Shown: positions 15,848 to 24,013, counted from the stretch's first letter. The stretch is 64,000 nt of DNA from Chloroflexota bacterium (GCA_016860845.1 BOKF01000003.1:124001-188000), one strand, 5' to 3'. Program-made: numbers and translations. The notes: a model not told the origin generated them from the sequence alone.

Positions 15848-17731
15848 ATGACTGTTGAAGAAAAGATCTTTCCTCAAGACGAACCAGAACCCCTGCCGGA
15901 TGAACCGGACAAGCTGAAGACAGCGCCAGATGAGGCGGAGACCTTGCCGGATGAGTCGGAAGCCCTCCCCCCAGATGAATCGGAGGCCCTCTCAGATGAA
16001 GAGGAAACCCTCCCAGACACCGACACGCCGGCCGCGGTCCAGGCCCGTTCCTGGCGCTACTTTATCGCCGGGATGGGCCTGGCCTTGCTGGCGGTGGCGT
16101 TGGGAGCCGTGCTAGGCTACCTGGCCCGGCCGGCCTTGGAACCGGCCATTTCCTCAACGACGGGCGCTCTTACCCCGGCTGAAAGCGGGGCATCTGCAGC
16201 TCCGACGCCGGTCGTGGCCGCCCCAACGACCCAAGCGCCCGCTAACGTGGTGGATATCGTCCAGGCTGGTGGCCACAGCCAGGGGTCGCCAGATGCGCCG
16301 GTGGTCATCGTTGAGTACAGCGACTTTCAATGCCCTTACTGCGGCCGCCATTTTAGAGAGGTCGAAGGTCGGCTGAAAGAGGCGTATGTCCAAAATGGTC
16401 AAGTACGCTTGGTCTACAAGCACTATACTATTCTGGGGCAGGAGTCAGTGTGGGCCGCCCTGGCCTCAGAGTGCGCGGCTGCCTTCGGCCAGAACAAATT
16501 CTGGGAATATCACAACTTGGTTTTCTCCCGGCAAAATGGCGAAAATCAAGGGGCCTTTAACCCGGACAATTTGAAGGCCTGGGCTGGCGAATTGGGTCTG
16601 GATACAGCCACCTTCAACCAGTGTTTTGACTCGCAAAAATATCTGGCTGTGGTGCAGGCCAACACCGCCGAAGCGCAGCAGTTGGGCATCCGCGGAACGC
16701 CTGGCTTTTTCGTCAATGGCACCTCTGTCGCCGGAGCGCAGCCGTTTGAGGTCTTTCAACAGGTGATTGAGGCGGAATTGGCCAAGATCCAGTCGTCGGG
16801 AGATGGGGCAACGCCTGCGGCTAATAACAGCGCCAGCACGGGAGCAGACGCGGCAACGCCGACGGCCGCCGGCGCGAGCGCGGCAGCAACGCCTCCACCG
16901 ACCGAGGAGCAGGGGGATGTGCAGATCGCCCAGATACGCGGCCTGGGCTTCTCCGCCGATGGTCGCCAACTCGTTGTGGCCACCAATGAAGGTTTCCGTA
17001 TCTTCGCTGATGACACATGGTCTGTACCAGACCTGCCCAAGCACGACTACCTGGGCTACGAGGTGACGGATGACGGGTTCTACAGCAGCGGCTATCCCGA
17101 CCCGACAGCTAATATGGTCAGCCCCCTCGGCCTGGTCAAAAGTACCGACGGGGGCAAAACCCTGACCAAGTTGGCCTTCGAGGGGGAGAGTGATTTTAAC
17201 CTGGTCGGGGTGGGTTATCGCAACCATGCCATCTATGTGTTCAACGGCGTGCCCAATTCCAAGCTGACGCTGGGGATTCACTACAGCCTGGACGATGGGC
17301 AGACCTGGCAAGAGAGCGGCCTGCGCGGGCTTAAAAACAGTCCGGCGCGAATCGCCGTACATCCGACGGAAGCCAACCGCGTAGCTATAGCGACAGAAGG
17401 TGGCCTGCTCCTCTCGTCCGACTATGGGGATACGTTTGAGCCGGTTGGCGAGAGCGGCCCGGCGATCGCCGCGGCCTTCGATCCGGGCGGCGCGCTGCTC
17501 TTTTTTGGCTATCAGCAGTTGTCTGCCTACGAGTTGGCGAATAAGAAAATCCTACCCCTGACCACGCCGACCATCTCCGAGCAGGATGCGATTGCCTATA
17601 TCGCCGTGAGTCCGACAAAGCTTGAAGAGATGGCTTTTGCTACCTTCCTGGGCGACCTTCATTTCTCCCAGGATGGCGGCCAGACCTGGCAGCAGCTTCT
17701 CCAGGCGGGCAAAGGAAAATCTGTACAATGA
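15848..17731 (+). CDS. DsbA-like thiol oxidoreductase fused to F510_1955-type beta-propeller
   Basis: This 627-residue fusion starts with a Glu/Asp/Pro-rich cytoplasmic repeat (about 10-60) and a membrane anchor (about 74-96). A DsbA/thioredoxin-4 domain follows with YSDFQCPYCGRHF (CPYC at about 162-165) and the cis-Pro loop RGTPGFFVNG. A low-complexity Ala/Thr linker leads to a ~270-residue BNR propeller of the F510_1955 type. The propeller closely resembles the free-standing one at 34410-35459. DsbA domains form or isomerise disulfides outside the cell. The stop overlaps the permuted ccdA start (ATGA), so the CcdA probably recycles this domain. Confidence 0.88.
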   Translation: MTVEEKIFPQDEPEPLPDEPDKLKTAPDEAETLPDESEALPPDESEALSDEEETLPDTDTPAAVQARSWRYFIAGMGLALLAVALGAVLGYLARPALEPAISSTTGALTPAESGASAAPTPVVAAPTTQAPANVVDIVQAGGHSQGSPDAPVVIVEYSDFQCPYCGRHFREVEGRLKEAYVQNGQVRLVYKHYTILGQESVWAALASECAAAFGQNKFWEYHNLVFSRQNGENQGAFNPDNLKAWAGELGLDTATFNQCFDSQKYLAVVQANTAEAQQLGIRGTPGFFVNGTSVAGAQPFEVFQQVIEAELAKIQSSGDGATPAANNSASTGADAATPTAAGASAAATPPPTEEQGDVQIAQIRGLGFSADGRQLVVATNEGFRIFADDTWSVPDLPKHDYLGYEVTDDGFYSSGYPDPTANMVSPLGLVKSTDGGKTLTKLAFEGESDFNLVGVGYRNHAIYVFNGVPNSKLTLGIHYSLDDGQTWQESGLRGLKNSPARIAVHPTEANRVAIATEGGLLLSSDYGDTFEPVGESGPAIAAAFDPGGALLFFGYQQLSAYELANKKILPLTTPTISEQDAIAYIAVSPTKLEEMAFATFLGDLHFSQDGGQTWQQLLQAGKGKSVQ

Positions 17732-18540
17732 CAAAGATTACCGGCCTTACCTCCACCACGACTACAGCGAGCGTAGTCGGCTCAGCCGAGCGACTGACGA
17801 CCTTTGCCCACGCCATCCTGTTCGTGCTGGGCTTTTCGCTGGTGTTTATCGTCGGTTGGGGTGGCGCAGCCACTATACTGGGACAACTCTTTACGGCGAA
17901 CAAAATCTTGCTGAGCCGAATCGGGGGGGTGATTGTCATTGTCTTCGGCCTGCATACCTTAGGCCTCTGGCAACTGCCCTGGCTGAACTACGACACTCGC
18001 CCAGCTTGGTGGCGTCCGGGCCGGGGCGGCCGCCTCTCAGCGGCATTGCTAGGCTTGGCCTTTGCCGCCGGCTGGACGCCGTGCATCGGCACAATTTTGG
18101 GGGCCATCCTGACGCTAGGGTTCAGCCAACAGACCTCCGGGCAGGCGATGGTGCTGGCCAGTGGTTATGCCCTCGGTTTGGGTTTGCCCTTCCTGGCCAT
18201 CAGCCTGCTGCTGGATCGCGCCTTCGCCGTCACTCGCTGGCTGCGGCGATACACCCGCCAGATTCAAATCTTCAGCGGTTTGCTACTCATAGCGATGGGA
18301 GCGCTGCTGTTAACGAACCAGATGTTCTACCTTGCTATTTGGGCCCAGCGTAACGGGCTATACCTGGACCTCCAACTGGGCCAGGCGGCGACCCCGACCT
18401 ATCTCATCGCCATCCTGGCCGGCCTGTTGTCGTTTCTCTCGCCTTGCGTCCTGCCGCTGGTGCCGGCCTATATCGGCTATCTCGGTGGGCAGTTGCAGCC
18501 GATTGCCGGGCCGATGGTGAGTGGAGGCCAGGATGGCTGA
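17728..18540 (+). CDS. CcdA-family protein, circularly permuted
   Basis: This 270-residue protein has the same rotated helix order as the one at 7405-8181. It starts with the helix-2 equivalent (HAILFVLGFSLVFIVGWGG), has AAGWTPCIGTILGAIL in the middle and ends with LLSFLSPCVLPLVPAYIGYL. Both key cysteines, TPC and SPC, are retained, so the fold is probably active. CcdA carries electrons from cytoplasmic thioredoxin to outside thioredoxin-like partners, here most likely the overlapping DsbA fusion. A clear ATGA overlap precedes it and the next gene starts inside its 3' end. Confidence 0.87.
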   Translation: MTKITGLTSTTTTASVVGSAERLTTFAHAILFVLGFSLVFIVGWGGAATILGQLFTANKILLSRIGGVIVIVFGLHTLGLWQLPWLNYDTRPAWWRPGRGGRLSAALLGLAFAAGWTPCIGTILGAILTLGFSQQTSGQAMVLASGYALGLGLPFLAISLLLDRAFAVTRWLRRYTRQIQIFSGLLLIAMGALLLTNQMFYLAIWAQRNGLYLDLQLGQAATPTYLIAILAGLLSFLSPCVLPLVPAYIGYLGGQLQPIAGPMVSGGQDG

Positions 18541-19645
18541 GACAACTCAACCCCGGGCTGCCACAACCCACGCATACTCCGCGCTGGCTGAATCTTCCCG
18601 GCAAAACACTATCACTGGCGCAAACAAATATTTAGCGATGCTACTCCTCTGCGTCTCATTGATTTTGGGGATGGGTAGCGGTTATCTGATTCGGGGCCAT
18701 TCTTCGGGCAGTCCTGGCATCACCTCGATAACTGGGGCCAGTGTCCCCTCCGAACAGGTATCTTCGGTCATCCCGATGGATTTTCCTGGTAATTACACTC
18801 CGCCAACTTCGGGCAGTCTTGATACTACCTCGATGAATGTGGCCGGCGTTACCTTAGAACCAACTTCTCCGGTCAACCCGACTATTCTGCCCAATAGTTA
18901 CACCCTGCCAGCTTCCTTTGGCGACATTGGCCCTCAATTACTGGCCGCCGGCGCGATTGATTATGACCGCTTTGTCCAGGTCTATGCCGAAGCAGAGCAG
19001 CCCCTGACTGAAGAACAGCTCAAAATTCTGACCAAAGGGAGCAATACGCCGGTCGTTATAAACTGGGAAAACGCCTACTTCCTGCTCAACTTTTTCTGGG
19101 CCTTTGGACTGGCCAACCAAAACCCCATATTGGAAACGGGGCCGATGAAGCAAAACAGCGAAGGCGGCGATATTGGCGGCTTCGCCTCGACCGGCGGCTG
19201 GACGCTTGGGACCAAGCCGGCCACGGACCTCTACGCCAGCACACCGATCATCACCCTGACCCCTGAGCAGCAGGCCCGCCTGGAGGCAGTCGCTCAAGCC
19301 GTTTATCGCCCCTGCTGCGACAATCCAACCGATTTCCCTGACTGCAATCACGGCATGGCCATGTTGGGCCTGCTGGAACTGATGGCCGCGCAAGGCGCTA
19401 CTGAAGACGAGATGTACACAGCGGCCAAATATCTCAATGCATTTTGGTTCCCGCAGCAATCGTTGGAGATGGCAACGTTTTTCAAGCATACCCAAAACCT
19501 GGACTTTGCCCAGGTGGATGCCCGCGAATTTGTTGGCCCCAAAGTTTCCTCGGGAACTGGCTTTCAGGCCATCCATCAATGGTTGGCGTCAAACAATCTG
19601 TTGGATCAGTCCTCTAATCGTGGCGGCAGTTGTGCCGTGCAGTGA
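18533..19645 (+). CDS. Unknown membrane-anchored protein with CCDNP...DCNHG motif (paralog 1)
   Basis: I do not recognise a named family. This 370-residue protein has one N-terminal membrane anchor (about 35-55), a Ser/Thr/Pro linker and a globular C-terminal domain starting near LPASFGDIGPQLLAAGAIDY. The most striking feature is YRPCCDNPTDFPDCNHGMAM, a Cys-Cys...Cys-x-His cluster that could bind metal or haem, followed by a predicted helical pair. A paralog at 60055-61083 keeps this motif and most of the globular domain. GGAGG 5 bp upstream selects ATG 18533 inside the ccdA 3' end. The ccdA linkage suggests thiol or metal chemistry outside the cell. Confidence 0.8.
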   Translation: MAETTQPRAATTHAYSALAESSRQNTITGANKYLAMLLLCVSLILGMGSGYLIRGHSSGSPGITSITGASVPSEQVSSVIPMDFPGNYTPPTSGSLDTTSMNVAGVTLEPTSPVNPTILPNSYTLPASFGDIGPQLLAAGAIDYDRFVQVYAEAEQPLTEEQLKILTKGSNTPVVINWENAYFLLNFFWAFGLANQNPILETGPMKQNSEGGDIGGFASTGGWTLGTKPATDLYASTPIITLTPEQQARLEAVAQAVYRPCCDNPTDFPDCNHGMAMLGLLELMAAQGATEDEMYTAAKYLNAFWFPQQSLEMATFFKHTQNLDFAQVDAREFVGPKVSSGTGFQAIHQWLASNNLLDQSSNRGGSCAVQ

Positions 19646-19671
19646 GCGATCAAAAGACAGGAGGGGTTAAG

Positions 19672-19722
19672 ATGGATTTCGGTTTAGGTGCTTTGGGGTT
19701 TTCTTCGCATCGGACAGGCACT
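19672..19722 (+). pseudogene. Truncated ORF start at the mer-cassette junction
   Basis: AGGAGGGG at 19659-19666 correctly precedes ATG 19672 and the first codons read MDFGLGALGF. The frame then runs into sequence antisense to merT and becomes meaningless. This looks like the start of a gene cut off when the mercury cassette arrived. The exact breakpoint between about 19690 and 19722 cannot be fixed by eye. Confidence 0.4.
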
Positions 19723-20063
19723 TACATGGTTATCGTCATGGGTAGGGGCAATGCGGCCAGGAAGGTGAACACTATCATCAACCCCGCCGAGAGCCAGACC
19801 AGCCAGCGTTGCCGGCGTAACGCTTGCGGCGAGCAGACCCCGCTGGCACAGTCGGCCTGGGCCTGAGGCCGGTACACCAGGTAGAAGGCGAAGGCCAACA
19901 TCACAAAACTGAAGGTGAGCGTAAGTGGCCGGTAACGCATCAGCACGGCAAAGGGGCCGAGGCCGGTAAACCCCAAAGCCAGCAAGATCGTCGGCAAAAT
20001 GCAGCAACTGGCGCTGAGGGTGGCGGCGACTGTGGAAATGAGTGACCCGAATTTGCTGATCAT
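19722..20063 (-). CDS. merT: MerT mercuric ion transporter
   Basis: This 113-residue, three-helix protein imports Hg(II) received from MerP and hands it to MerA. The first-helix vicinal cysteines read LSASCCILPTI (Cys20-Cys21) and the cytoplasmic-side pair is DCASGVC (Cys72, Cys77). Both are hallmarks of MerT. Its ATG overlaps the UGA-containing merP stop by ATGA. It is the last gene of the minus-strand mer operon. Confidence 0.92.
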   Translation of the reverse strand: MISKFGSLISTVAATLSASCCILPTILLALGFTGLGPFAVLMRYRPLTLTFSFVMLAFAFYLVYRPQAQADCASGVCSPQALRRQRWLVWLSAGLMIVFTFLAALPLPMTITM

Positions 20064-20614
20064 GGTTCAAACGTCCTTTCGACGCTGTAGCCAACAGCTT
20101 CGATCTTTTGAATGATTTGCACTGGGGTCACTTGGGCCGGGTCGTAAGTAACAATGAGCGTACCCGTGGCCAAGTTCCCTGTGATTTCACCGATCCCCGG
20201 CAACTGCCGGACGCTTGCCAGCGTGATGGCAATTCAGCCGTTTCAGGTCCAGCCATGGACAGTGAAGCCAAGCCTCGTCTCCAATCCAGCCGGGTTTGTC
20301 GCAATTGAGCCGATTGCGGGGGTGGGGGCTATCTTCTGGGCAGGTGTCGCTGGTGGTGGCGCGGCTGTGGGCGGGGTGGCTTTAACCGGGGCTGCGGAAG
20401 TTGAGACAATTACGGGGGTGGGGACTATCTCCTGGGCAGTTGTCGCTGGTGGTGGTGCGCTGGTTGACGCCGTGGCCGGAATACTCTGTTTCGGCTGTGG
20501 CGCACAGGCACTCAAGCCGATGGTCAGGGCAATGCCTATCAACAGCCAACTGAGTGACGCGGGCCAAAGCCCTCTGAGCCTGGAGTGTGATTTGTCAGAT
20601 GGGGACTTACTCAT
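20060..20614 (-). CDS. merP: MerP-like HMA lipoprotein with two in-frame UGA codons (probable UxxU selenoprotein)
   Basis: Read through, this frame gives 184 residues. It has a signal with lipobox LSAC (Cys37), a Pro/Ala/Thr linker holding two copies of an APPPAT-AQ-PTP unit, and a complete HMA domain. The metal motif reads GWT-UGA-NG-UGA-IAITLASV, where homologs have GMTCxxCPI. Both UGA codons (20243-20245 and 20234-20236) therefore replace the two metal-binding cysteines. Downstream residues VRQLPGIGEI and VTYDPAQVTPVQIIQKIEAVGY are perfect HMA. The frame begins at ATG 20614 overlapping the upstream stop, and ends at TGA 20060-20062 overlapping merT's ATG. Both ATGA junctions require the full frame. 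A SECIS-like hairpin follows (20197-20210). TGA is an ordinary stop in neighbouring genes, so code reassignment is unlikely. Confidence 0.8.
20197..20210 (-). promoter_or_regulatory. SECIS-like hairpin in merP
   Basis: In the mRNA, CCGGC-AGUU-GCCGG forms a 5 bp GC stem (extendable by a U-G pair) with a four-base loop. The loop has G in its second position and starts 28 nt after the second UGA and 37 nt after the first. Bacterial SECIS elements are short stems inside the coding region whose apical loop, with an early G, lies about 16-37 nt after the UGA. The geometry fits, but sequence alone cannot prove SelB binding. Confidence 0.5.
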
Positions 20615-21099
20615 AGGGACTTTACTCCTTTAGTAAATTGGGTTTCCGCTTGCGCGTGGCGGCGGTTGGGGGAGAGCGTACAGTAACGGGTGGCCCGGTG
20701 AGCCAGCCACGCATCGAGCACAGAAGCACTGAATAACAGGGCCAACCCGGCATACACCAGGCCGACCCACAGCGTCACCTCGAGCGTGTGATGGAAGGGG
20801 TAGAGCAGCAGCCCCGCGCCGATAGCGGCCACGATAAATGGCCAGGGGCGGCGATGGCGTCGCCAGGAGAGCCCAAAGCCCAGGCCGGAGAAGGTGAGAG
20901 CCACGTAAATGAGTCGCTCTGCATTCGCGGTGTAGACGAGAAAACCAAGGCCAAGGGTAGGCAAGAGACTGGCCAGGCCCGTCCAGCCTATGCAACACAT
21001 CACTGCCAAGCCGCCAAAGGTTGAGCCGGCCGAGCCGAGCCAGGGCAATAGCCGTTCAAGTCGCCAGGTGACACCGTTCCCACCCTCACTTCTAAGCAT
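20611..21099 (-). CDS. MerC/MerT-like mercury transport membrane protein
   Basis: This 162-residue protein has four to five membrane helices and a vicinal Cys pair in LAVMCCIGWTGL (Cys35-Cys36) in the first helix, as in MerC/MerT Hg(II) importers. The start at ATG 21099 overlaps the merB stop by 8 bp, and its own stop overlaps the merP ATG by 4 bp. This makes a tight merB-(this)-merP-merT chain. An upstream ATG at 21132 would lie deep in merB and is less likely. Which importer subfamily it belongs to needs a profile search. Confidence 0.75.
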   Translation of the reverse strand: MLRSEGGNGVTWRLERLLPWLGSAGSTFGGLAVMCCIGWTGLASLLPTLGLGFLVYTANAERLIYVALTFSGLGFGLSWRRHRRPWPFIVAAIGAGLLLYPFHHTLEVTLWVGLVYAGLALLFSASVLDAWLAHRATRYCTLSPNRRHAQAETQFTKGVKSL

Positions 21100-21766
21100 A
21101 CTTAAGATTTTCCTCAAATCGAATACGCCCAAGTTGGTATCCCTCTTCTATTGAGAGGATGATTGGCTCTTCGTCTTTCCCCAAGAACCATTCTGAGGCC
21201 GCTTCAGGGGAACTAAAGATATGGACATGGTTACAAAAGGCCAGCCAGACTCCTTCGGCAGAACCCGACTCCAAAATGTTTGTTTTGGGGATGATGATGG
21301 AGATGACGGCGCTGGTTGGCTCATATAGTTCTACTCCCTCAGGCGTTATCGTTAGCCGAATCTTCTTTGCAGTGGCAGGACAAGAGGACTCGACCACAGC
21401 AGTTTGCTTGAGAATGGGCGGCAGGAATAAAGTGTCCCAGCCACACCAGGCAAACAGCAGATGATCATTTACCTGAAATCGGTATGAATGATGAGGGTTC
21501 AGTGATAACCCGGTCCAGCCGACAATGTTGCCTTCAGCATTGAACTCGAAACCTGCTTTATACTTACTCTGAAAAGCGGTCAAGGTGTTATGAGGTATTT
21601 GGAGATGAGCGGCTATTTGCTCGACTTGTTCAAGGGTGATAGGCCGACCTTCAGCTAAGAGTCGCCAGATTTGAATGACCAGGCGTGATACGTCTGGCCC
21701 AAAATTTATATCAATGCCCGCCTTACTTAACCCTGCGGAAATTTCATATAGGTTTGGTGTTTTCAC
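21092..21766 (-). CDS. merB: MerB, organomercurial lyase
   Basis: MerB splits carbon-mercury bonds, releasing Hg(II) for MerA. The catalytic set is present: Cys in FAWCGWDTLF (Cys108, with Asp111) and Cys in AFCNHVHIF (Cys178). These correspond to Cys96, Asp99 and Cys159 of the R831b enzyme. The N-terminal winged-helix-like domain and C-terminal HIFSSPEAASEWF are also typical. GTG 21766 is chosen because AAGGAG lies 7 bp before it; the ATG at 21787 would put that site inside the gene. With MerB the operon gives broad-spectrum (organic and inorganic) resistance. Confidence 0.92.
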   Translation of the reverse strand: MKTPNLYEISAGLSKAGIDINFGPDVSRLVIQIWRLLAEGRPITLEQVEQIAAHLQIPHNTLTAFQSKYKAGFEFNAEGNIVGWTGLSLNPHHSYRFQVNDHLLFAWCGWDTLFLPPILKQTAVVESSCPATAKKIRLTITPEGVELYEPTSAVISIIIPKTNILESGSAEGVWLAFCNHVHIFSSPEAASEWFLGKDEEPIILSIEEGYQLGRIRFEENLKYA

Positions 21767-21838
21767 AATTCCTATCTCCTTAAGCATAACATTTACATTC
21801 AGTCCACATCACAACTACACTTTGCTATCTCTGTGGAG

Positions 21839-23269
21839 TCACTCCGCGCAGCAGGAGAGCTTCGCCGGGTCTTTGTAGCGCGAGATAGCCACAATCTTTA
21901 ACGCCTCGGCCATGGTTGGGTAGACGTGGAGCAGGTCAATGAAATCATCCAGGGTAGCGCCCAGGCGCAAGCCCATAGCCGCCTCGTGGATGACCTCGCC
22001 GGCATCCCGCATGACCAGTGACACGCCGAGCACTTTGTTTGTATCCACATCAATCACCATCTTGGCGATGCCACGGGTATCCCGTATCGCCCCGGCTCGC
22101 GGCACCAGTTTGACCGGGATGGTGTTGCACCAACAGCGATGGCCCTGCGCGTTGGCTTCAGCATCGGTCAGGCCCACCACAGCCACTTGCGGGTCGGTGA
22201 AGATCGTCCGGGGGATCACGGTGTGGTTCACCTTCCGCCGTTCATCGTTCAGCGCGTTCAAAGCAGCAATGCCGCCGTCGTGAGCGCCGACCGGCGTGGC
22301 AAGCTGGCTTCCCGTATGGCTTCCAATCACATCACCGGCCGCCCATACGTAGGGGATATTTGTCTGTAGTTCGTCGTTGACCTTGACGAAGCCCCGCTCG
22401 TCCAACGCCACTCCAATTTTCTCAATTCCGATGTTGTCGGTGTTCGGTATCCGGCCGGTGGCGACGAGCAGCCGTTCCGCTCGGAAACGCTGCTCAACCC
22501 CACCCTTCTGACCAACGACAACGATTTCGTCACTTTCCTGGAAGACACGTTGCGCCTGAACTCCCGTCACCAGAGTGATCCCCTCCTCAAGCAGAGCATC
22601 GGTCAAGGTCCTTGAAACTTCCGGCTCGTACTCCTTGAGAATCCGGCGGCTCCGCTCAAGGATGGTCACTTGACTACCAAAACGATGGAACATCTGGCCT
22701 AGCTCGAGCGCAATGTAGCCACCGCCGATGATAACTAAGGATTTAGGTAATTCGAACAGTTCTTGCGGTTCGCCTGAGGTCAGTAAATCAGAGGTAAGGT
22801 AGGGTACTTGATCAAGACCCTCAATCGTGGGGAGGGTCGGCCGGCTGCCGGTGGCGATGAGAAACTGCTCCCCGGATAGGACGCGACCATCAACCATGAC
22901 GGTGCGGTTATCCAAGAACGCCACGTGGCCCTGATAGACCTTGATCTTGTCCACGTCCTCCACAATCGAGTTGTACTTACGATCGCGGTAATCGTGAATG
23001 ACCTCATCCTTCTGGCGAATGAGTTCCTTAAAATCAAATTCAATCCTGGCCGGTCGCAAGCCTGGATAGCGGGGATACTGCGCCTCCCAGATGATGCGGG
23101 CCGCCTCGATGAGGTTCTTGCTGGGCAAGCAGCCACGGTTGACACACGTGCCGCCGAGGGTGCGGGACTCGGTCATGACCGCCGTCCTGCCCAACTCGGC
23201 GGTCCTGAGTGCAGCCGCGAAGGCGGTCGAGCCGGAGCCGAGGATCACGAGATCGAATTTTTCAGCCAT
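21839..23269 (-). CDS. merA: MerA, mercuric reductase
   Basis: This 476-residue flavoprotein disulfide reductase reduces Hg(II) to Hg(0) with NADPH in the cytoplasm. The FAD motif [10 protein letters not shown] is N-terminal and the redox pair GTCVNRGC gives Cys42 and Cys47. An NAD(P)-binding [10 protein letters not shown] lies mid-protein. The C-terminus ends LSCCAE, the vicinal Cys pair that passes Hg(II) into the active site and distinguishes MerA from dihydrolipoamide dehydrogenase. The N-terminal HMA domain found in many MerA proteins is absent. The gene lies between merR and merB. Confidence 0.95.
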   Translation of the reverse strand: MAEKFDLVILGSGSTAFAAALRTAELGRTAVMTESRTLGGTCVNRGCLPSKNLIEAARIIWEAQYPRYPGLRPARIEFDFKELIRQKDEVIHDYRDRKYNSIVEDVDKIKVYQGHVAFLDNRTVMVDGRVLSGEQFLIATGSRPTLPTIEGLDQVPYLTSDLLTSGEPQELFELPKSLVIIGGGYIALELGQMFHRFGSQVTILERSRRILKEYEPEVSRTLTDALLEEGITLVTGVQAQRVFQESDEIVVVGQKGGVEQRFRAERLLVATGRIPNTDNIGIEKIGVALDERGFVKVNDELQTNIPYVWAAGDVIGSHTGSQLATPVGAHDGGIAALNALNDERRKVNHTVIPRTIFTDPQVAVVGLTDAEANAQGHRCWCNTIPVKLVPRAGAIRDTRGIAKMVIDVDTNKVLGVSLVMRDAGEVIHEAAMGLRLGATLDDFIDLLHVYPTMAEALKIVAISRYKDPAKLSCCAE

Positions 23270-23299
23270 AAGTGAAAATTTCCTTTTAGAGTTTTTGTT

Positions 23300-23788
23300 T
23301 CAACGGTCATCATCAATCTCCCGGTGTTTGAGCTCTTTAATTTGAATGAGGTGACAGACACACTCCTTCATTTCAATGTCATCGTCGGGTAAATCGCTGG
23401 CCTGGCGCAGTAACTGCTGCAAATCCTGCTGTAGTTCTTGCAACTGGCGAATCCGTTCCTCAACCTCCGCTGCCTTTTCCTCAAGCAGGTGGGCCACATA
23501 ACGACAAGGCGCTTCACCTTGATCTCGCAGGGCCAGCACTTCTTTGAGGTCATCCAGGGAAAAGCCCAAGCTACGGGCGTTGCGGATGAAGCGCAGCCGC
23601 CGCACATCCTCTACATCATAGAGCCGATAACGATTCTTGGCTCGCTGTGCTGGGGGCAACAAGCCTACTTGCTCGTAAAAACGGATCGTTTTAGTTGAAG
23701 CGCCGCTGGCCTGAGCCAATTCACCAATGCGTAGCCCACCGACTGTTTGTGCATCCGTTTGTTCCAATTGTTTGCCACCTGTCTTCAT
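23300..23788 (-). CDS. merR: MerR-family mercury-responsive regulator
   Basis: This 162-residue protein starts with a MerR helix-turn-helix (GELAQASGASTKTIRFYEQVGLL), followed by the dimerisation coiled coil. Three potential Hg ligands are present: Cys95 in GEAPCRYV and Cys143/Cys145 in KECVCHLIQ, matching the three cysteines of classical MerR. GAGGAG precedes ATG 23788. The gene is co-transcribed with merA rather than divergent, from a MerR-type promoter at 23983-24013, so it is autoregulated. Confidence 0.92.
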   Translation of the reverse strand: MKTGGKQLEQTDAQTVGGLRIGELAQASGASTKTIRFYEQVGLLPPAQRAKNRYRLYDVEDVRRLRFIRNARSLGFSLDDLKEVLALRDQGEAPCRYVAHLLEEKAAEVEERIRQLQELQQDLQQLLRQASDLPDDDIEMKECVCHLIQIKELKHREIDDDR

Positions 23789-23822
23789 AACGATCTGCTC
23801 CTCGTACAGGCCCTCAATAGCG

Positions 23823-23921
23823 CTACCACGACATCTCCTCGGTTGCTTTTCTACGGTAGGTCTTCTTTGGATCAGGCATACTTGTGGACTTTCTCAAACC
23901 ATTTAAGCACAAATTAGCCAT
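23823..23921 (-). CDS. Possible 32-residue leader peptide before merR
   Basis: GAGG (23927-23930) is properly spaced before ATG 23921. The frame encodes a short basic peptide starting MANLCLNGLRKSTSM. It lies in the ~195 bp leader between the mer promoter and merR. It contains one Cys and no membrane segment. It could be a translated leader or chance. Confidence 0.35.
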   Translation of the reverse strand: MANLCLNGLRKSTSMPDPKKTYRRKATEEMSW

Positions 23922-23982
23922 TGTTACCTCAAGAATTAGATTGAGCTTTGATGTTTGTGGTGACTTCAGTAATAATAAGGTC

Positions 23983-24013
23983 ATTATACACCTTCCAGTC
24001 GCTGGAATGTCAA
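23983..24013 (-). promoter_or_regulatory. MerR-type mer promoter with 19 bp spacer
   Basis: Read on the minus strand: TTGACA (24013-24008), 19 bp, TATAAT (23988-23983). The overlong spacer holds the dyad TTCCAG-TCG-CTGGAA (23993-24007). A 19 bp spacer that MerR untwists on metal binding is the family's hallmark. It drives merR-A-B-(C)-P-T. Confidence 0.9.

Noticed and set aside
16466..17362. Long minus-strand ORF opposite the DsbA-propeller gene
   Set aside because: It lacks family motifs and mirrors the codon pattern of the real plus-strand gene.
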